A DNA stretch of 5,781 bases from Candidatus Dormiibacter sp. (GTDB taxonomy: Bacteria > Chloroflexota > Dormibacteria > UBA8260), in assembly GCA_025450495.1 (NCBI GenBank), contig JANWHI010000160.1, positions 1-5,781 on the forward strand, read 5' to 3'. The position numbers were made by a program, and so were the translations under genes. Below are positions 1 through 5,781 of this stretch, one piece after another. The number at the start of each line of letters is the position of its first letter. Position 1 is the first letter of the stretch. The notes under the pieces were generated by a model. The model ran no database searches. It was not told the DNA's origin and was given only the letters and a program-made list of their open reading frames with translations.

Positions 1-1052
1 AGCTCGACCGCGCCGGCGAGCCCGATCAATCCTCCGAGCACCGCCGGAATCAGCGCACTCCCGATCACGGCACCCAGGATCGCGTAGGTCACCAGCGTCG
101 TGGCGTTGGGGATCACCCGGGTCATCCACGACACCACGACCGGGAAGACCGGGGCTGCACAGAGCCCGACGAGGGCGAACAGCAGCGGTGCGGCGATGCC
201 GGCGCGGATCCCGAGCAGCAGCGCCACGCTGATGACGAACGCGGGCACCAGAATGCGCTGTGGTGACCATTGCACCGCGAGCGGTGCGGTGAGCACGCGT
301 CCTAGGGTGAACGCCCCCCAGAACACCGACGTCGCTCCGGCTGCGAACTGCGCCGACCACCCGAGGGTAATTAGGTCGGTGGCCTCCCAGGTCCCGACGC
401 CGGCCTCGAGCCCCTCATAAACCAGGAGCATCAGCGCGAAGGTGGCGACGAGCCCCAGCGTGCGCGCGTTGAGCTCTGGAGGCGCCACCGCCGGAGCAGT
501 CTCCTCGTCGACCGCGCGTCGCAGGAACACAACGCAGACGAGCACGCCGGCGCCGACGGCGGCGAAGACGATGGAATAGCCGCCGGTCAGGCCCACCAGC
601 GCCGGGCCGAGGAACGTGCCAACCCCATATGCCGTGTTCACCAGTCCGAGCATCGCGGGGCTGCGGCGCCCATACCTGGTTGCGTAGAAGAGATTGACCA
701 GGACCACGAGGCCGCCGGCGCCGACGCCGAGCACAAAAACCGCGAGCAGAACCAGCGGCCACGTCGGGGCCGCCGCTGCGGCGAGCAGACCGAGGCCGAA
801 GACCACCGATCCAGCCGTGAGTCGCCTGCCGATCGACCAGCGGGCGTGGGTCAGCCCGAGCGCCATCAGGCCGATCACCTCACCGAGAAAGTTCGCGCTG
901 ACGATGAGACCCGCGACGCTCACCGTCACGTGGAATCGCTGCGTGATGTGCGGGATCGACGGTCCATACGACGCGATCACGACACCGAGCAGGAGGAAAA
1001 CGGCGAATCCAGCGATCGTCACCGCCTTCGCCGGACCCTTTTGCTCAGTCAT
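1..1052 (-). CDS. MFS permease, C-terminus cut by window edge
   Basis: Encodes 350 residues of a polytopic inner-membrane transporter of the major facilitator superfamily; substrate unknown. The frame is open from the ATG at 1052 to the window edge. Hydrophobic segments alternate with short charged loops: about residues 11-30, 45-68, 78-95, 100-122, 135-155, 160-177, 199-217, 235-260, 268-286, 289-310 and 318-346, so about 11 of the usual 12 helices are present and some 40-60 residues are missing. A charged central loop (178-196, RRAVDEET) separates the two six-helix halves. The loop after TM2 (around residues 66-79, ending in IGRRL) is a degenerate motif A, and a GP pair lies at 149-150. The YEGLEAGVGTWEATDL stretch (212-227) opening the second half resembles FHS/FucP-like sugar permeases, but this is recognition from memory, not proof. 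No earlier in-frame start exists before the stop of the upstream hydrolase gene 27 bp away; no good Shine-Dalgarno is visible. Probably co-transcribed with that gene. Confidence 0.88.
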   Translation of the reverse strand, partial: MTEQKGPAKAVTIAGFAVFLLLGVVIASYGPSIPHITQRFHVTVSVAGLIVSANFLGEVIGLMALGLTHARWSIGRRLTAGSVVFGLGLLAAAAAPTWPLVLLAVFVLGVGAGGLVVLVNLFYATRYGRRSPAMLGLVNTAYGVGTFLGPALVGLTGGYSIVFAAVGAGVLVCVVFLRRAVDEETAPAVAPPELNARTLGLVATFALMLLVYEGLEAGVGTWEATDLITLGWSAQFAAGATSVFWGAFTLGRVLTAPLAVQWSPQRILVPAFVISVALLLGIRAGIAAPLLFALVGLCAAPVFPVVVSWMTRVIPNATTLVTYAILGAVIGSALIPAVLGGLIGLAGAVE

Positions 1053-1079
1053 CCGGCTGCACGATACGGGCGTGTGCCT

Positions 1080-2477
1080 CTAAGAGGGACTCGGGGTCGC
1101 CGCGCCGGTCGGTCGTGGCGGTTCCGGATTCAGCAGCGCCTCCTCGTCGGCCAGCGCGATGGCGATCTCTCCTGCGGCGTTGGGGTGCAGCGGCGCGCCA
1201 TCATTGACACCCTGCACGAACGACTGCTGCGTGCACAGTTCGTGACCCGCGAAGCTGGGGGCGACGGCGTCGAACCCAAAGCTCGCGGCACCGTCCGAAA
1301 GCACCGTGTTGAACGTGGTCAGGCGGCTGGAGAGCACGGCCGACTTGGCGGCGGTGATCGCCGGCTGGCCGCGGCACACCGGCTGCGATGGGAGTGGATC
1401 GTAATACTCGTTGATGATGACGCGGGGCAATCCCGGGAGCGCGGCCAATCGCTGCAGGAGGTCGTAGTAGTCGATGGTGAAGCTGTCAAGTGCCTGCGAG
1501 AACCAAGCAGCCGAGGCCGTGTCGTCACATTGCGGTGCGACCAGGCACAGTTCCATGAGCTGCGTCCAGTGCATCTCGTTCGCGCCGATGCTCACGATGA
1601 CCGTCTTGACCCCACGCATGGTCTCGAGTCTCGCGAGTTGCGACGCCACCAGCGTGCCGTTGATCGCCTCCGGTCCGAACAACCCCTGCTCGATCGACGC
1701 ATTGGTACAGGCGAGGTTGACCACCGTGCTGTTGTTCACACCTGCGATGTCAGCCGCGTAGCTGTCGCGGCTGCGCCGGCACGCGGTGTCCTCGCGGCTG
1801 GCGTGCACGACCGGCGGATTGCCCGCTCCAGCGGCGGTCGAGTCGCCAATGACAACGGTGCTGATGGTTGGGCTGGGCGCCCTGCGGCCGGTCGGATCCA
1901 CCGCGAGCGGCGCTCGGCCCACGAGCTGGTCAAGGGTGTGCACCTGCGAGAGCTGCTGCAGTCCCTGGGCGGCGCTGCTGATCGCGAGCGCGTCGACTCC
2001 ACCCGCCACGACCGCGGAGAGTGCGAGCCCAGCGACGATCAGCTGCCATCGCCGGCGTAAGAGGGCGAGGCCGAGTGCAGCGAGGACCGCCGCGATGAGC
2101 ACGGTGATGAGCAGCTCGCGAATGAAGTACGCGCTCCAACCGTTACGAAGGTCCTGCCCGAGATGCTGTGGCTCGCGCAGTGCGAGCAGCAACTCGTCGT
2201 AGTGCGTGACCTCCGCCCAGAGCAGGCGGGGCCTGATGGGGCCGGAGAACTGCTGTGTGGTGGGAATCGACTGACCGAAGAGCTCGAGGGTCCCCGGCCC
2301 AGATGTCGACGCCGCAGGTCCTGCACTCAGCGCAAGGGACTGCCCAGCAGCCTCGACGTTTTGCGCAGGCGCAATCAGCAGGGAGGTCTCGATGCTGACC
2401 AGCGGAATGACGGCCGCCAGGCACACCGTGATGGCCACGATGGCGGCGAGTCGCGAGATCGAGGGGCTGCGGGGCAC
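1080..2477 (-). CDS. Membrane-anchored SGNH/GDSL-family hydrolase
   Basis: A 465-residue protein predicted to place a hydrolase of the SGNH/GDSL superfamily (esterases, lipases, deacetylases) outside the membrane. Segments: TM1 about 10-35, an extracytoplasmic stretch about 36-118, TM2 about 121-140, RRRW at 141-144, TM3 about 146-166, then the catalytic domain about 203-452. This topology (N-terminus in, catalytic domain out) fits the six cysteines found only in the catalytic domain (233, 257, 311, 317, 368, 415), which could form three disulfides as in the SEST-like subfamily. Block I is GDST with nucleophile Ser213; block III is SIGAN with Gly298 and Asn300; block V is DGAPLHPNAAG with Asp426 and His431. 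Block II reads NLACTNAS, with Asn259 where a glycine is usual. The tail is Pro/Ser/Thr rich. The substrate cannot be told; cell-envelope lipids or acyl esters are possible. The start is GTG: an in-frame TAG lies four codons upstream, and no good Shine-Dalgarno is seen. Confidence 0.9.
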   Translation of the reverse strand: MPRSPSISRLAAIVAITVCLAAVIPLVSIETSLLIAPAQNVEAAGQSLALSAGPAASTSGPGTLELFGQSIPTTQQFSGPIRPRLLWAEVTHYDELLLALREPQHLGQDLRNGWSAYFIRELLITVLIAAVLAALGLALLRRRWQLIVAGLALSAVVAGGVDALAISSAAQGLQQLSQVHTLDQLVGRAPLAVDPTGRRAPSPTISTVVIGDSTAAGAGNPPVVHASREDTACRRSRDSYAADIAGVNNSTVVNLACTNASIEQGLFGPEAINGTLVASQLARLETMRGVKTVIVSIGANEMHWTQLMELCLVAPQCDDTASAAWFSQALDSFTIDYYDLLQRLAALPGLPRVIINEYYDPLPSQPVCRGQPAITAAKSAVLSSRLTTFNTVLSDGAASFGFDAVAPSFAGHELCTQQSFVQGVNDGAPLHPNAAGEIAIALADEEALLNPEPPRPTGAATPSPS

Positions 2478-2483
2478 GGATCC

Positions 2484-2489
2484 AGGCTA
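2484..2489 (-). promoter_or_regulatory. Candidate -10 hexamer for a leaderless hydrolase transcript
   Basis: On the minus strand TAGCCT, a match to the actinobacterial TANNNT -10 pattern, sits exactly six bases before the GTG of the hydrolase gene. That spacing would put the transcription start on or next to the G of GTG, giving a leaderless mRNA and explaining the absent Shine-Dalgarno. No convincing -35 is visible, and the pattern is short enough to occur by chance. The rest of the 104-bp gap (2478-2581) shows only weak GC-rich inverted repeats without a T-run, so no terminator is called there. Confidence 0.35.
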
Positions 2490-2581
2490 CCCGGCGGTCC
2501 CAAATGCCGCGTCTCCGATGCGGCTTCGTCACCCCGGGACGCCCGCTTCGAGCGCGAGCCCGAGCGGTCGGTGGGTGCAAC

Positions 2582-3247
2582 CTAGTACGCGACGCCCAGT
2601 GTGGTCTCGTACGACTTCGTGTCAGTGATTGCGCGCAGCATGGCGTCGGCGACGTCGCCTCGCCCGATGGTCAGGCCACCCTTGAGGTTCTCGCCGTAAG
2701 CGGTCCGGTACACACCGGTGCGTGGCTTGTTGGTCAGCCGAGGTGGACGCATTGCCGTCCAGTCGAGTCCGCTGACGCGCAGGCTGTCCTCCGTCAGCGC
2801 GAGGTCCACGTACACCTTGCGAAGCACAATTTTGATCAGCGGTGTGGCGAGGTTCCGGGTGAAGAACCCCTCGCCGGGATCCCGCTTCGGCGGGGTGGGG
2901 CGCCCAGGCGACGGCATGGTCGCAACCGGCGCCGCGCTGACCGCGATGATCCGCCTGGCACCGGCCGACTGCATCGCAGCCACGATTGCCGCTGTCCCGC
3001 GCGATGCGATACCCGACTCGGAGACCCGCCGTGCGCCGAGCCCGGACAGCACGGCATCGGCGCCCTCCACCGCGCCGCGTAGCGCGTCGTGGTCTGGATC
3101 GTCGAAGTCCACCGTGACAGTGCGAACGTCCTTGTCGAGGCTCTGCGGGTGACGCGCCACTGCGGTGACGTGATGGCCCGCGGCCATCGCCTGTTCCACG
3201 ATGAGGCGGCCCACGCCACCGGTCGCTGCGATGATCGTCAATTCCAT
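2582..3247 (-). CDS. NAD(P)H-binding atypical SDR (NmrA / BVR-B-like)
   Basis: A 221-residue cytosolic Rossmann-fold protein, full length for the NAD(P)-binding atypical SDR group (NmrA-like, biliverdin reductase B/flavin reductase-like). The first strand LTIIAATGGVG (3-13) carries the glycine-rich dinucleotide motif ATGGVG at 8-13. Arg32, after the second strand (VTAVARHP), suggests a preference for NADPH. DFDD at 47-50 and VLSGLG at 66-71 follow the usual order, then IIAVSA (100-105), DWTAMRPPRLTN (162-173) and GRGDVADAML (195-204), the last two being typical of this family. The classical YxxxK catalytic pair is absent (Tyr146 is not followed by Lys150), so it may act as a quinone/flavin reductase, an epimerase-like enzyme or a redox sensor; the substrate is unknown. 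It starts with ATG behind a good Shine-Dalgarno. It lies 68 bp downstream of the efflux pump on the same strand, so shared expression under the TetR regulator is plausible. Confidence 0.88.
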   Translation of the reverse strand: MELTIIAATGGVGRLIVEQAMAAGHHVTAVARHPQSLDKDVRTVTVDFDDPDHDALRGAVEGADAVLSGLGARRVSESGIASRGTAAIVAAMQSAGARRIIAVSAAPVATMPSPGRPTPPKRDPGEGFFTRNLATPLIKIVLRKVYVDLALTEDSLRVSGLDWTAMRPPRLTNKPRTGVYRTAYGENLKGGLTIGRGDVADAMLRAITDTKSYETTLGVAY

Positions 3248-3256
3248 GATGTTGCC

Positions 3257-3263
3257 TCTCCTT
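3257..3263 (-). promoter_or_regulatory. Ribosome binding site of the NAD(P)H-binding protein gene
   Basis: The minus strand reads AAGGAGA here, close to the ideal Shine-Dalgarno. It is 9-10 bases before the ATG at 3247 and supports that start over internal ones. Confidence 0.7.
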
Positions 3264-3315
3264 CAGTCTGGTGGTGCCGCGCCGGATGCCGCGGGCGTGT
3301 GAGCGAGACGGAACA

Positions 3316-4854
3316 TCACGCGGCTGCGTGCAGCTGCATCTCCCCCGCCTCCACGGTGCTGACAAAATCACGTTCGCGGATGAGCGCCAGCGATGTCACG
3401 GCCGCGACGGTCGCTACCACGGCACCGATCAACAGGATCAAGTTGAGCCCGTCGACAAATGACTGCTGGGCGGCCGCTGCGAGCGTGGCGCGCAGCGCGG
3501 CGGGGGCACTGCCGACCGCCTGCGCGGCGCCTCCGGTGCTGATTGCGTGCGCGAATGTTGCCGCGTGGGCGGCGAGCGGCGTGCCACCGAGGTGAGCGGT
3601 CACGCTCGAACGGATCTGGGTCGCGAAGATGGTGCCCATGACGGCAACTCCCGCCGCAATACCCGTCTGGCGCAGGGTGTTGTTGATGCCTGACGCCATT
3701 CCTGCCCGCGAAGGATGGACAACACCGACCGCGGTCGACACCAGGGGCACGTTGACCAGGCCGGCGCCGACGCCAGCGAGGACCATGCCCACCACCAGGT
3801 GTGTCCAGCTCGACGTGACCGTGACTCCGCGCATCGCAAACAGCCCGGCTGCAATCAACACAAAGCCGGCACCGATGAGCACGCGCCGCGGAGCGTGACC
3901 GCTCAATCGCCCGGCGATTCCGGCGGTCACGAAGATCGCGCCGGTCAGCGGCAGGAACCGGAGACCGGCGCCGACTGCCGAGAAACCAAGGATGTTCTGC
4001 ATGTAGATGATGAGATACGTCAACAGAGAGAAGAGCGACGCGGAGATGCCGAAGGCCGCCAGAAGGCCGCCCACAAACGTGGGCACCCTCAGGAGCGACA
4101 GATCGAACATCGGCCTGGACGTGCGGTATTCGATGACTCCGAAGAGAACGAGGAGCACACCAGCGGCAAGCAGCGACCCGACCACCTGAGCGGATCCCCA
4201 CCCCACGTCGGTGCTGCGGATCAGCCCGAATACCAGCGCCACCAAGGCCGCGCTGAAAGTGACGAAACCGGCGACATCAAGCGGTGCCGCATGCGCGTCC
4301 TTCGACTCCGGGACGCGAAGGATGGTGATCAGCAGCGCGACGGCGCCGACGGGGATGTTGACGAAGAAGATCCAGCGCCAGGACAGTCCGCTCGTGATCA
4401 GACCGCCGAGGACCGGCCCGATCGCAACCGCGGCTCCTGTCACGGCGCCGAAAACACCGAACGCGACTGCACGATCCTTGCCGCGAAACGCGTCGGCGAG
4501 CAGCGCCAGCGAGGTGGCGAACATGATCGCGCCGCCGACCCCCTGGACGGCTCGTGCCGCCACGAGGAAGATCGGACCCGTCGAGAGGCCGCACAACGTC
4601 GACGCGACGGTGAAGAGCACGAGGCCGGTGCCGAAGATCCGTCGCCGTCCGTATCGATCGGCAAGTGATCCGGCGGTCAGCAGGAAGGCGGCGAGTGCGA
4701 GCGCATAGCCGCTGATCACCCACGGCAGGTCGGCCAGGGTAGCCGAGAAATCGCGTTCGATGGACGGCAGCGCGACGTTCACAATCGTGACGTCGAGCAG
4801 CAACATCATCACGCCCGCGCAGACCGCCGCGAGCACCCACCACTTTCGAACCAC
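3316..4854 (-). CDS. DHA2-family (QacA-like) multidrug MFS efflux pump
   Basis: A 512-residue integral membrane protein of the DHA2 (14-TM drug:proton antiporter) family, the usual length for it. TM1 carries motif D1, LDVTIVNVALP (20-30), with the membrane-embedded Asp21. Motif A, GSLADRYGRRRIF, is at 62-74. The antiporter motif C lies in TM5 as GAVTGAAVAIGPVLGG (136-151), with Pro147. SRAGMASGINNTLRQTG (382-398) is the second-half signature common in this family. A long Ala-rich extracytoplasmic loop (about 414-466) precedes the last helix (about 468-491), and a short polar tail follows. It probably exports hydrophobic or cationic drugs or a metabolite using the proton gradient; the substrate is not predictable. 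The open frame runs upstream to an ATG at 5043, but that would swallow the promoter and overlap tetR. GTG at 4854 is chosen because AAGGAGGA lies 7 bases before it and the protein then begins like other family members. Likely controlled by the divergent TetR gene. Confidence 0.92.
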   Translation of the reverse strand: MVRKWWVLAAVCAGVMMLLLDVTIVNVALPSIERDFSATLADLPWVISGYALALAAFLLTAGSLADRYGRRRIFGTGLVLFTVASTLCGLSTGPIFLVAARAVQGVGGAIMFATSLALLADAFRGKDRAVAFGVFGAVTGAAVAIGPVLGGLITSGLSWRWIFFVNIPVGAVALLITILRVPESKDAHAAPLDVAGFVTFSAALVALVFGLIRSTDVGWGSAQVVGSLLAAGVLLVLFGVIEYRTSRPMFDLSLLRVPTFVGGLLAAFGISASLFSLLTYLIIYMQNILGFSAVGAGLRFLPLTGAIFVTAGIAGRLSGHAPRRVLIGAGFVLIAAGLFAMRGVTVTSSWTHLVVGMVLAGVGAGLVNVPLVSTAVGVVHPSRAGMASGINNTLRQTGIAAGVAVMGTIFATQIRSSVTAHLGGTPLAAHAATFAHAISTGGAAQAVGSAPAALRATLAAAAQQSFVDGLNLILLIGAVVATVAAVTSLALIRERDFVSTVEAGEMQLHAAA

Positions 4855-4861
4855 GACGCCG

Positions 4862-4869
4862 TCCTCCTT
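4862..4869 (-). promoter_or_regulatory. Strong ribosome binding site of the efflux pump
   Basis: The minus strand reads AAGGAGGA, a near-perfect Shine-Dalgarno, with a 7-base spacer to the GTG at 4854. This fixes the pump start and shows that the 63 upstream in-frame codons are not translated as part of it. Confidence 0.85.
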
Positions 4870-4878
4870 GATTCCTGT

Positions 4879-4896
4879 GCATTTGCTCAGCAATGC
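4879..4896. repeat. Inverted repeat in the pump leader, candidate operator or hairpin
   Basis: The core TTGCTCAGCAA (4883-4893) is a perfect palindrome around C4888. With one unpaired T at 4882 the arms extend outward by GCA (4879-4881) and TGC (4894-4896), giving eight paired positions. It begins about where the pump transcript should start, so it could be a TetR operator that blocks the promoter or a 5' leader hairpin upstream of the Shine-Dalgarno. Function is inferred from symmetry and position only. Confidence 0.5.
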
Positions 4897-4897
4897 G

Positions 4898-4916
4898 GTA
4901 TTATCTGACCATATAC
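4898..4916. promoter_or_regulatory. Second candidate TetR operator, overlapping both promoters
   Basis: GTAT (4898-4901) and ATAC (4913-4916) form an inverted repeat with an 11-base spacer. It covers the pump -10 and overlaps the candidate tetR -10, so a dimer bound here would shut off both genes. The arms are only four bases and the inner positions do not pair, so this is weaker than the repeat at 4879-4896. Confidence 0.3.
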
Positions 4917-4929
4917 TCGAGAAAGTCAA
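4900..4929 (-). promoter_or_regulatory. Promoter of the efflux pump gene
   Basis: On the minus strand TTGACT (4929-4924, 5 of 6 to the -35 consensus) is followed after 18 bases by GATAAT (4905-4900, 5 of 6 to the -10 consensus). The start point would fall near 4893, leaving a leader of about 39 bases before the GTG, with the palindrome at 4883-4893 right at the start of the transcript. The region is notably AT-rich compared with its surroundings. Confidence 0.65.
4912..4917 (+). promoter_or_regulatory. Candidate -10 box of the tetR gene
   Basis: TATACT matches the -10 consensus at 5 of 6 positions and sits 34 bases before the tetR ATG. It lies within the -35/-10 spacer of the opposing pump promoter, so the two promoters would overlap face to face. 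No good -35 is found at the proper spacing (AGCAAT at 4889-4894 is poor). An alternative -10 is TATTAT at 4899-4904. Confidence 0.4.
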
Positions 4930-4937
4930 GGAGCAAT

Positions 4938-4943
4938 GAGGAG
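4938..4943 (+). promoter_or_regulatory. Ribosome binding site of the tetR gene
   Basis: GAGGAG lies 8 bases before the ATG at 4952, good spacing for a Shine-Dalgarno, and supports that start. Confidence 0.7.
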
Positions 4944-4951
4944 ACGCCTGC

Positions 4952-5692
4952 ATGACTGAGTCCGCCGGCGCCACCAGACGGCCGCGGGGACGTCCATCGA
5001 CCGGAGTGCGCGAGGCCATCCTCGCTGCGGCGCTCGAGATCATCTCGGGCGACGGACTCGATCAGCTCACGACGCGAGCGGTCGCGAAGCGGGCGCGCAC
5101 CTCCGAAGCGAGCGTCTTCTACCACTTCGGCGACAAGGTGGGCCTGCTGCAGGCGGCGGTCCTGGCCGGTCTGGGGCCGCTGAAGGCGCTCGACCCCGCG
5201 GCGCTAACGGGCGCCTTGGAACAGTCTCCGGCCGAGACGCTCGGTGTGATCACCGCCGCACTCGAACGGTTCTTCGACCATGCCATGCCCGTGATCGCGA
5301 CCATCCAGGCGGACGCGAGCCTCCGCCGAGCATTTGCCGAGCGCCTCGTCGAGGGCGACCTCGGGCCGCACCGCGGGGTCCAGTTGCTGGCGGACTACCT
5401 CCGGGCGCTGGTGGCGCGCGGCGTGGTCAGGGCCGATCTCGACTGCGAAGCGGTGGCGATGATGGTGGTCGGCGCATGCTTCCTGGCCGCCTGGCAGCGC
5501 GCGATGTCCGGCGACTCGGGCGACGGCAAGCTTCCCGGGCTTAGCCGCGTCGTCGATGCGCTCGGCGCACTCCTGGCGCCACCCGTCGCTGAGACCGAGC
5601 CGGTCGCCAAAGTGCTCGATCGACGACCACGGCCTCGTCAGGCGGGCGGGGGCGATACCTCGGCAGCCTCGGCACCACGCAGATCCAGGTAG
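4952..5692 (+). CDS. TetR-family transcriptional regulator, divergent to the efflux pump
   Basis: A 246-residue one-component regulator expected to act as a dimeric DNA-binding repressor released by a small ligand. The N-terminal arm contains PRGRPS (11-16), an arginine-rich RGRP element that in some TetR proteins contacts the minor groove. The TetR_N helix-turn-helix spans about 20-66: REAILAAALEII, then DQLTTRAVAKRARTSEASVFYHFGDKVGLL, with the recognition helix around 51-58 and the conserved FYHFGDK. The ligand-binding and dimerisation domain is about 75-209. Residues 210-246 are a polar, Pro/Arg/Ala-rich tail with no fold signal; the last 18 codons overlap the convergent glycosyltransferase, so the tail may be a recent extension after loss of an earlier stop. 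The gene is transcribed away from the DHA2 pump with 97 bp between the two starts, the usual arrangement for a local repressor of efflux. The inducer is unknown. Confidence 0.92.
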   Translation: MTESAGATRRPRGRPSTGVREAILAAALEIISGDGLDQLTTRAVAKRARTSEASVFYHFGDKVGLLQAAVLAGLGPLKALDPAALTGALEQSPAETLGVITAALERFFDHAMPVIATIQADASLRRAFAERLVEGDLGPHRGVQLLADYLRALVARGVVRADLDCEAVAMMVVGACFLAAWQRAMSGDSGDGKLPGLSRVVDALGALLAPPVAETEPVAKVLDRRPRPRQAGGGDTSAASAPRRSR

Positions 5693-5781
5693 AGCTGCTC
5701 GAGGCCGTCGACGTTGGTGCTGAGGCTATAGGACTCGAGCGCCCGCGCGCGAGCACGCTCCGCAAGGCTGGCGCGCAGCGC
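5638..5781 (-). CDS. Glycosyltransferase C-terminus (group 1/family 4-like), cut by window edge
   Basis: The minus strand is open from the right edge to a TGA at 5640-5638 and encodes the last 47 residues of a protein. It begins ALRASLAERARARALE, continues SYSLSTNVDGLEQLYLDL and ends in a low-complexity AEAAEVSPPPA tail. The pattern of an Arg/Ala-rich helix, then SYSL, then a helix of the type NVDxLExLYxDL is typical of the last two helices of GT-B fold glycosyltransferases (Glycos_transf_1 domain), where they pack back on the N-terminal domain. The donor, acceptor and pathway cannot be inferred from this fragment. Its 3' end overlaps the tetR 3' end by 55 bp tail-to-tail. Family assignment is from recognition of a short fragment, so moderate confidence. 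Confidence 0.68.
   Translation of the reverse strand, partial: ALRASLAERARARALESYSLSTNVDGLEQLYLDLRGAEAAEVSPPPA

Noticed and set aside
1061..1066. TATCGT on the minus strand as a -10 for the MFS permease
   Set aside because: It is a TANNNT match 8 bases before the ATG, but has no -35 and sits in a 27-bp gap inside a likely operon; too weak to call.
1050..1082. Hydrolase TAG stop lies in the same frame as the MFS start nine codons on, suggesting stop read-through to a fusion
   Set aside because: The hydrolase C-terminus is predicted outside the membrane and the MFS N-terminus inside, so a direct fusion is topologically unlikely. Same-frame spacing happens by chance one time in three.
846..2060. 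404-codon plus-strand open frame
   Set aside because: It lies antisense to the MFS permease and the SGNH hydrolase, whose reading frames have clear motifs. Its product is Arg/His-rich and has no fold or motif, as expected of a GC-rich shadow frame.
2498..2559. GC-rich inverted repeats (GCCGC/GCGGC and CGCTTCGAGCG) as a terminator after the NAD(P)H-binding gene
   Set aside because: Stems are only 4-5 bp and there is no T-run on the minus strand; such repeats are expected by chance in this composition.
3715..4668. 317-codon plus-strand open frame rich in Asp, Glu, Arg and His
   Set aside because: It is antisense to the DHA2 pump; the hydrophobic codons of a transporter read in reverse give charged residues. 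No ribosome binding site or known motif.
4855..5043. 63-codon N-terminal extension of the pump to an ATG at 5043
   Set aside because: It would span the pump's own Shine-Dalgarno and promoter and overlap the tetR start, and it encodes no family-like sequence.

Overview
The window is GC-rich and densely coded. Start codons include GTG, and the gene families (DHA2-type MFS pump with a divergent TetR regulator, membrane-anchored SGNH hydrolase, group 1 glycosyltransferase) fit a high-GC Actinomycetota chromosome. The genus cannot be fixed from the sequence. There are no RNA genes, CRISPR arrays, insertion sequences or phage genes.

Layout from left to right. Positions 1-1052 (minus) hold most of an MFS permease whose C-terminus lies off the window. 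Positions 1080-2477 (minus) encode a membrane-anchored SGNH/GDSL hydrolase with three predicted membrane segments and six cysteines in its catalytic domain. Positions 2582-3247 (minus) encode a small NAD(P)H-binding atypical SDR. Positions 3316-4854 (minus) encode a DHA2/QacA-type 14-TM drug:proton antiporter, read from a GTG with a strong Shine-Dalgarno. A 97-bp divergent control region follows (4855-4951), then a TetR-family regulator at 4952-5692 (plus). The right edge (5638-5781, minus) holds the last 47 codons of a glycosyltransferase, which overlaps the tetR 3' end tail-to-tail.

The best-supported functional unit is the divergent tetR / DHA2 efflux pair: the regulator probably represses the pump, and often itself, from inverted repeats in the shared promoter region. 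The SDR gene lies 68 bp downstream of the pump on the same strand and may be co-transcribed, giving an export-plus-redox detoxification cassette. The SGNH hydrolase and second MFS gene are co-directional and 27 bp apart. The hydrolase lacks a clear Shine-Dalgarno but has a TANNNT -10-like hexamer six bases before its GTG, so it may start its own leaderless transcript.

I do not see a clearly new biological system. The points most worth checking are the hydrolase (three-TM architecture, unusual block II residue, possible leaderless start), the promoter/operator structure between pump and regulator, and the 55-bp convergent overlap of tetR with the glycosyltransferase.
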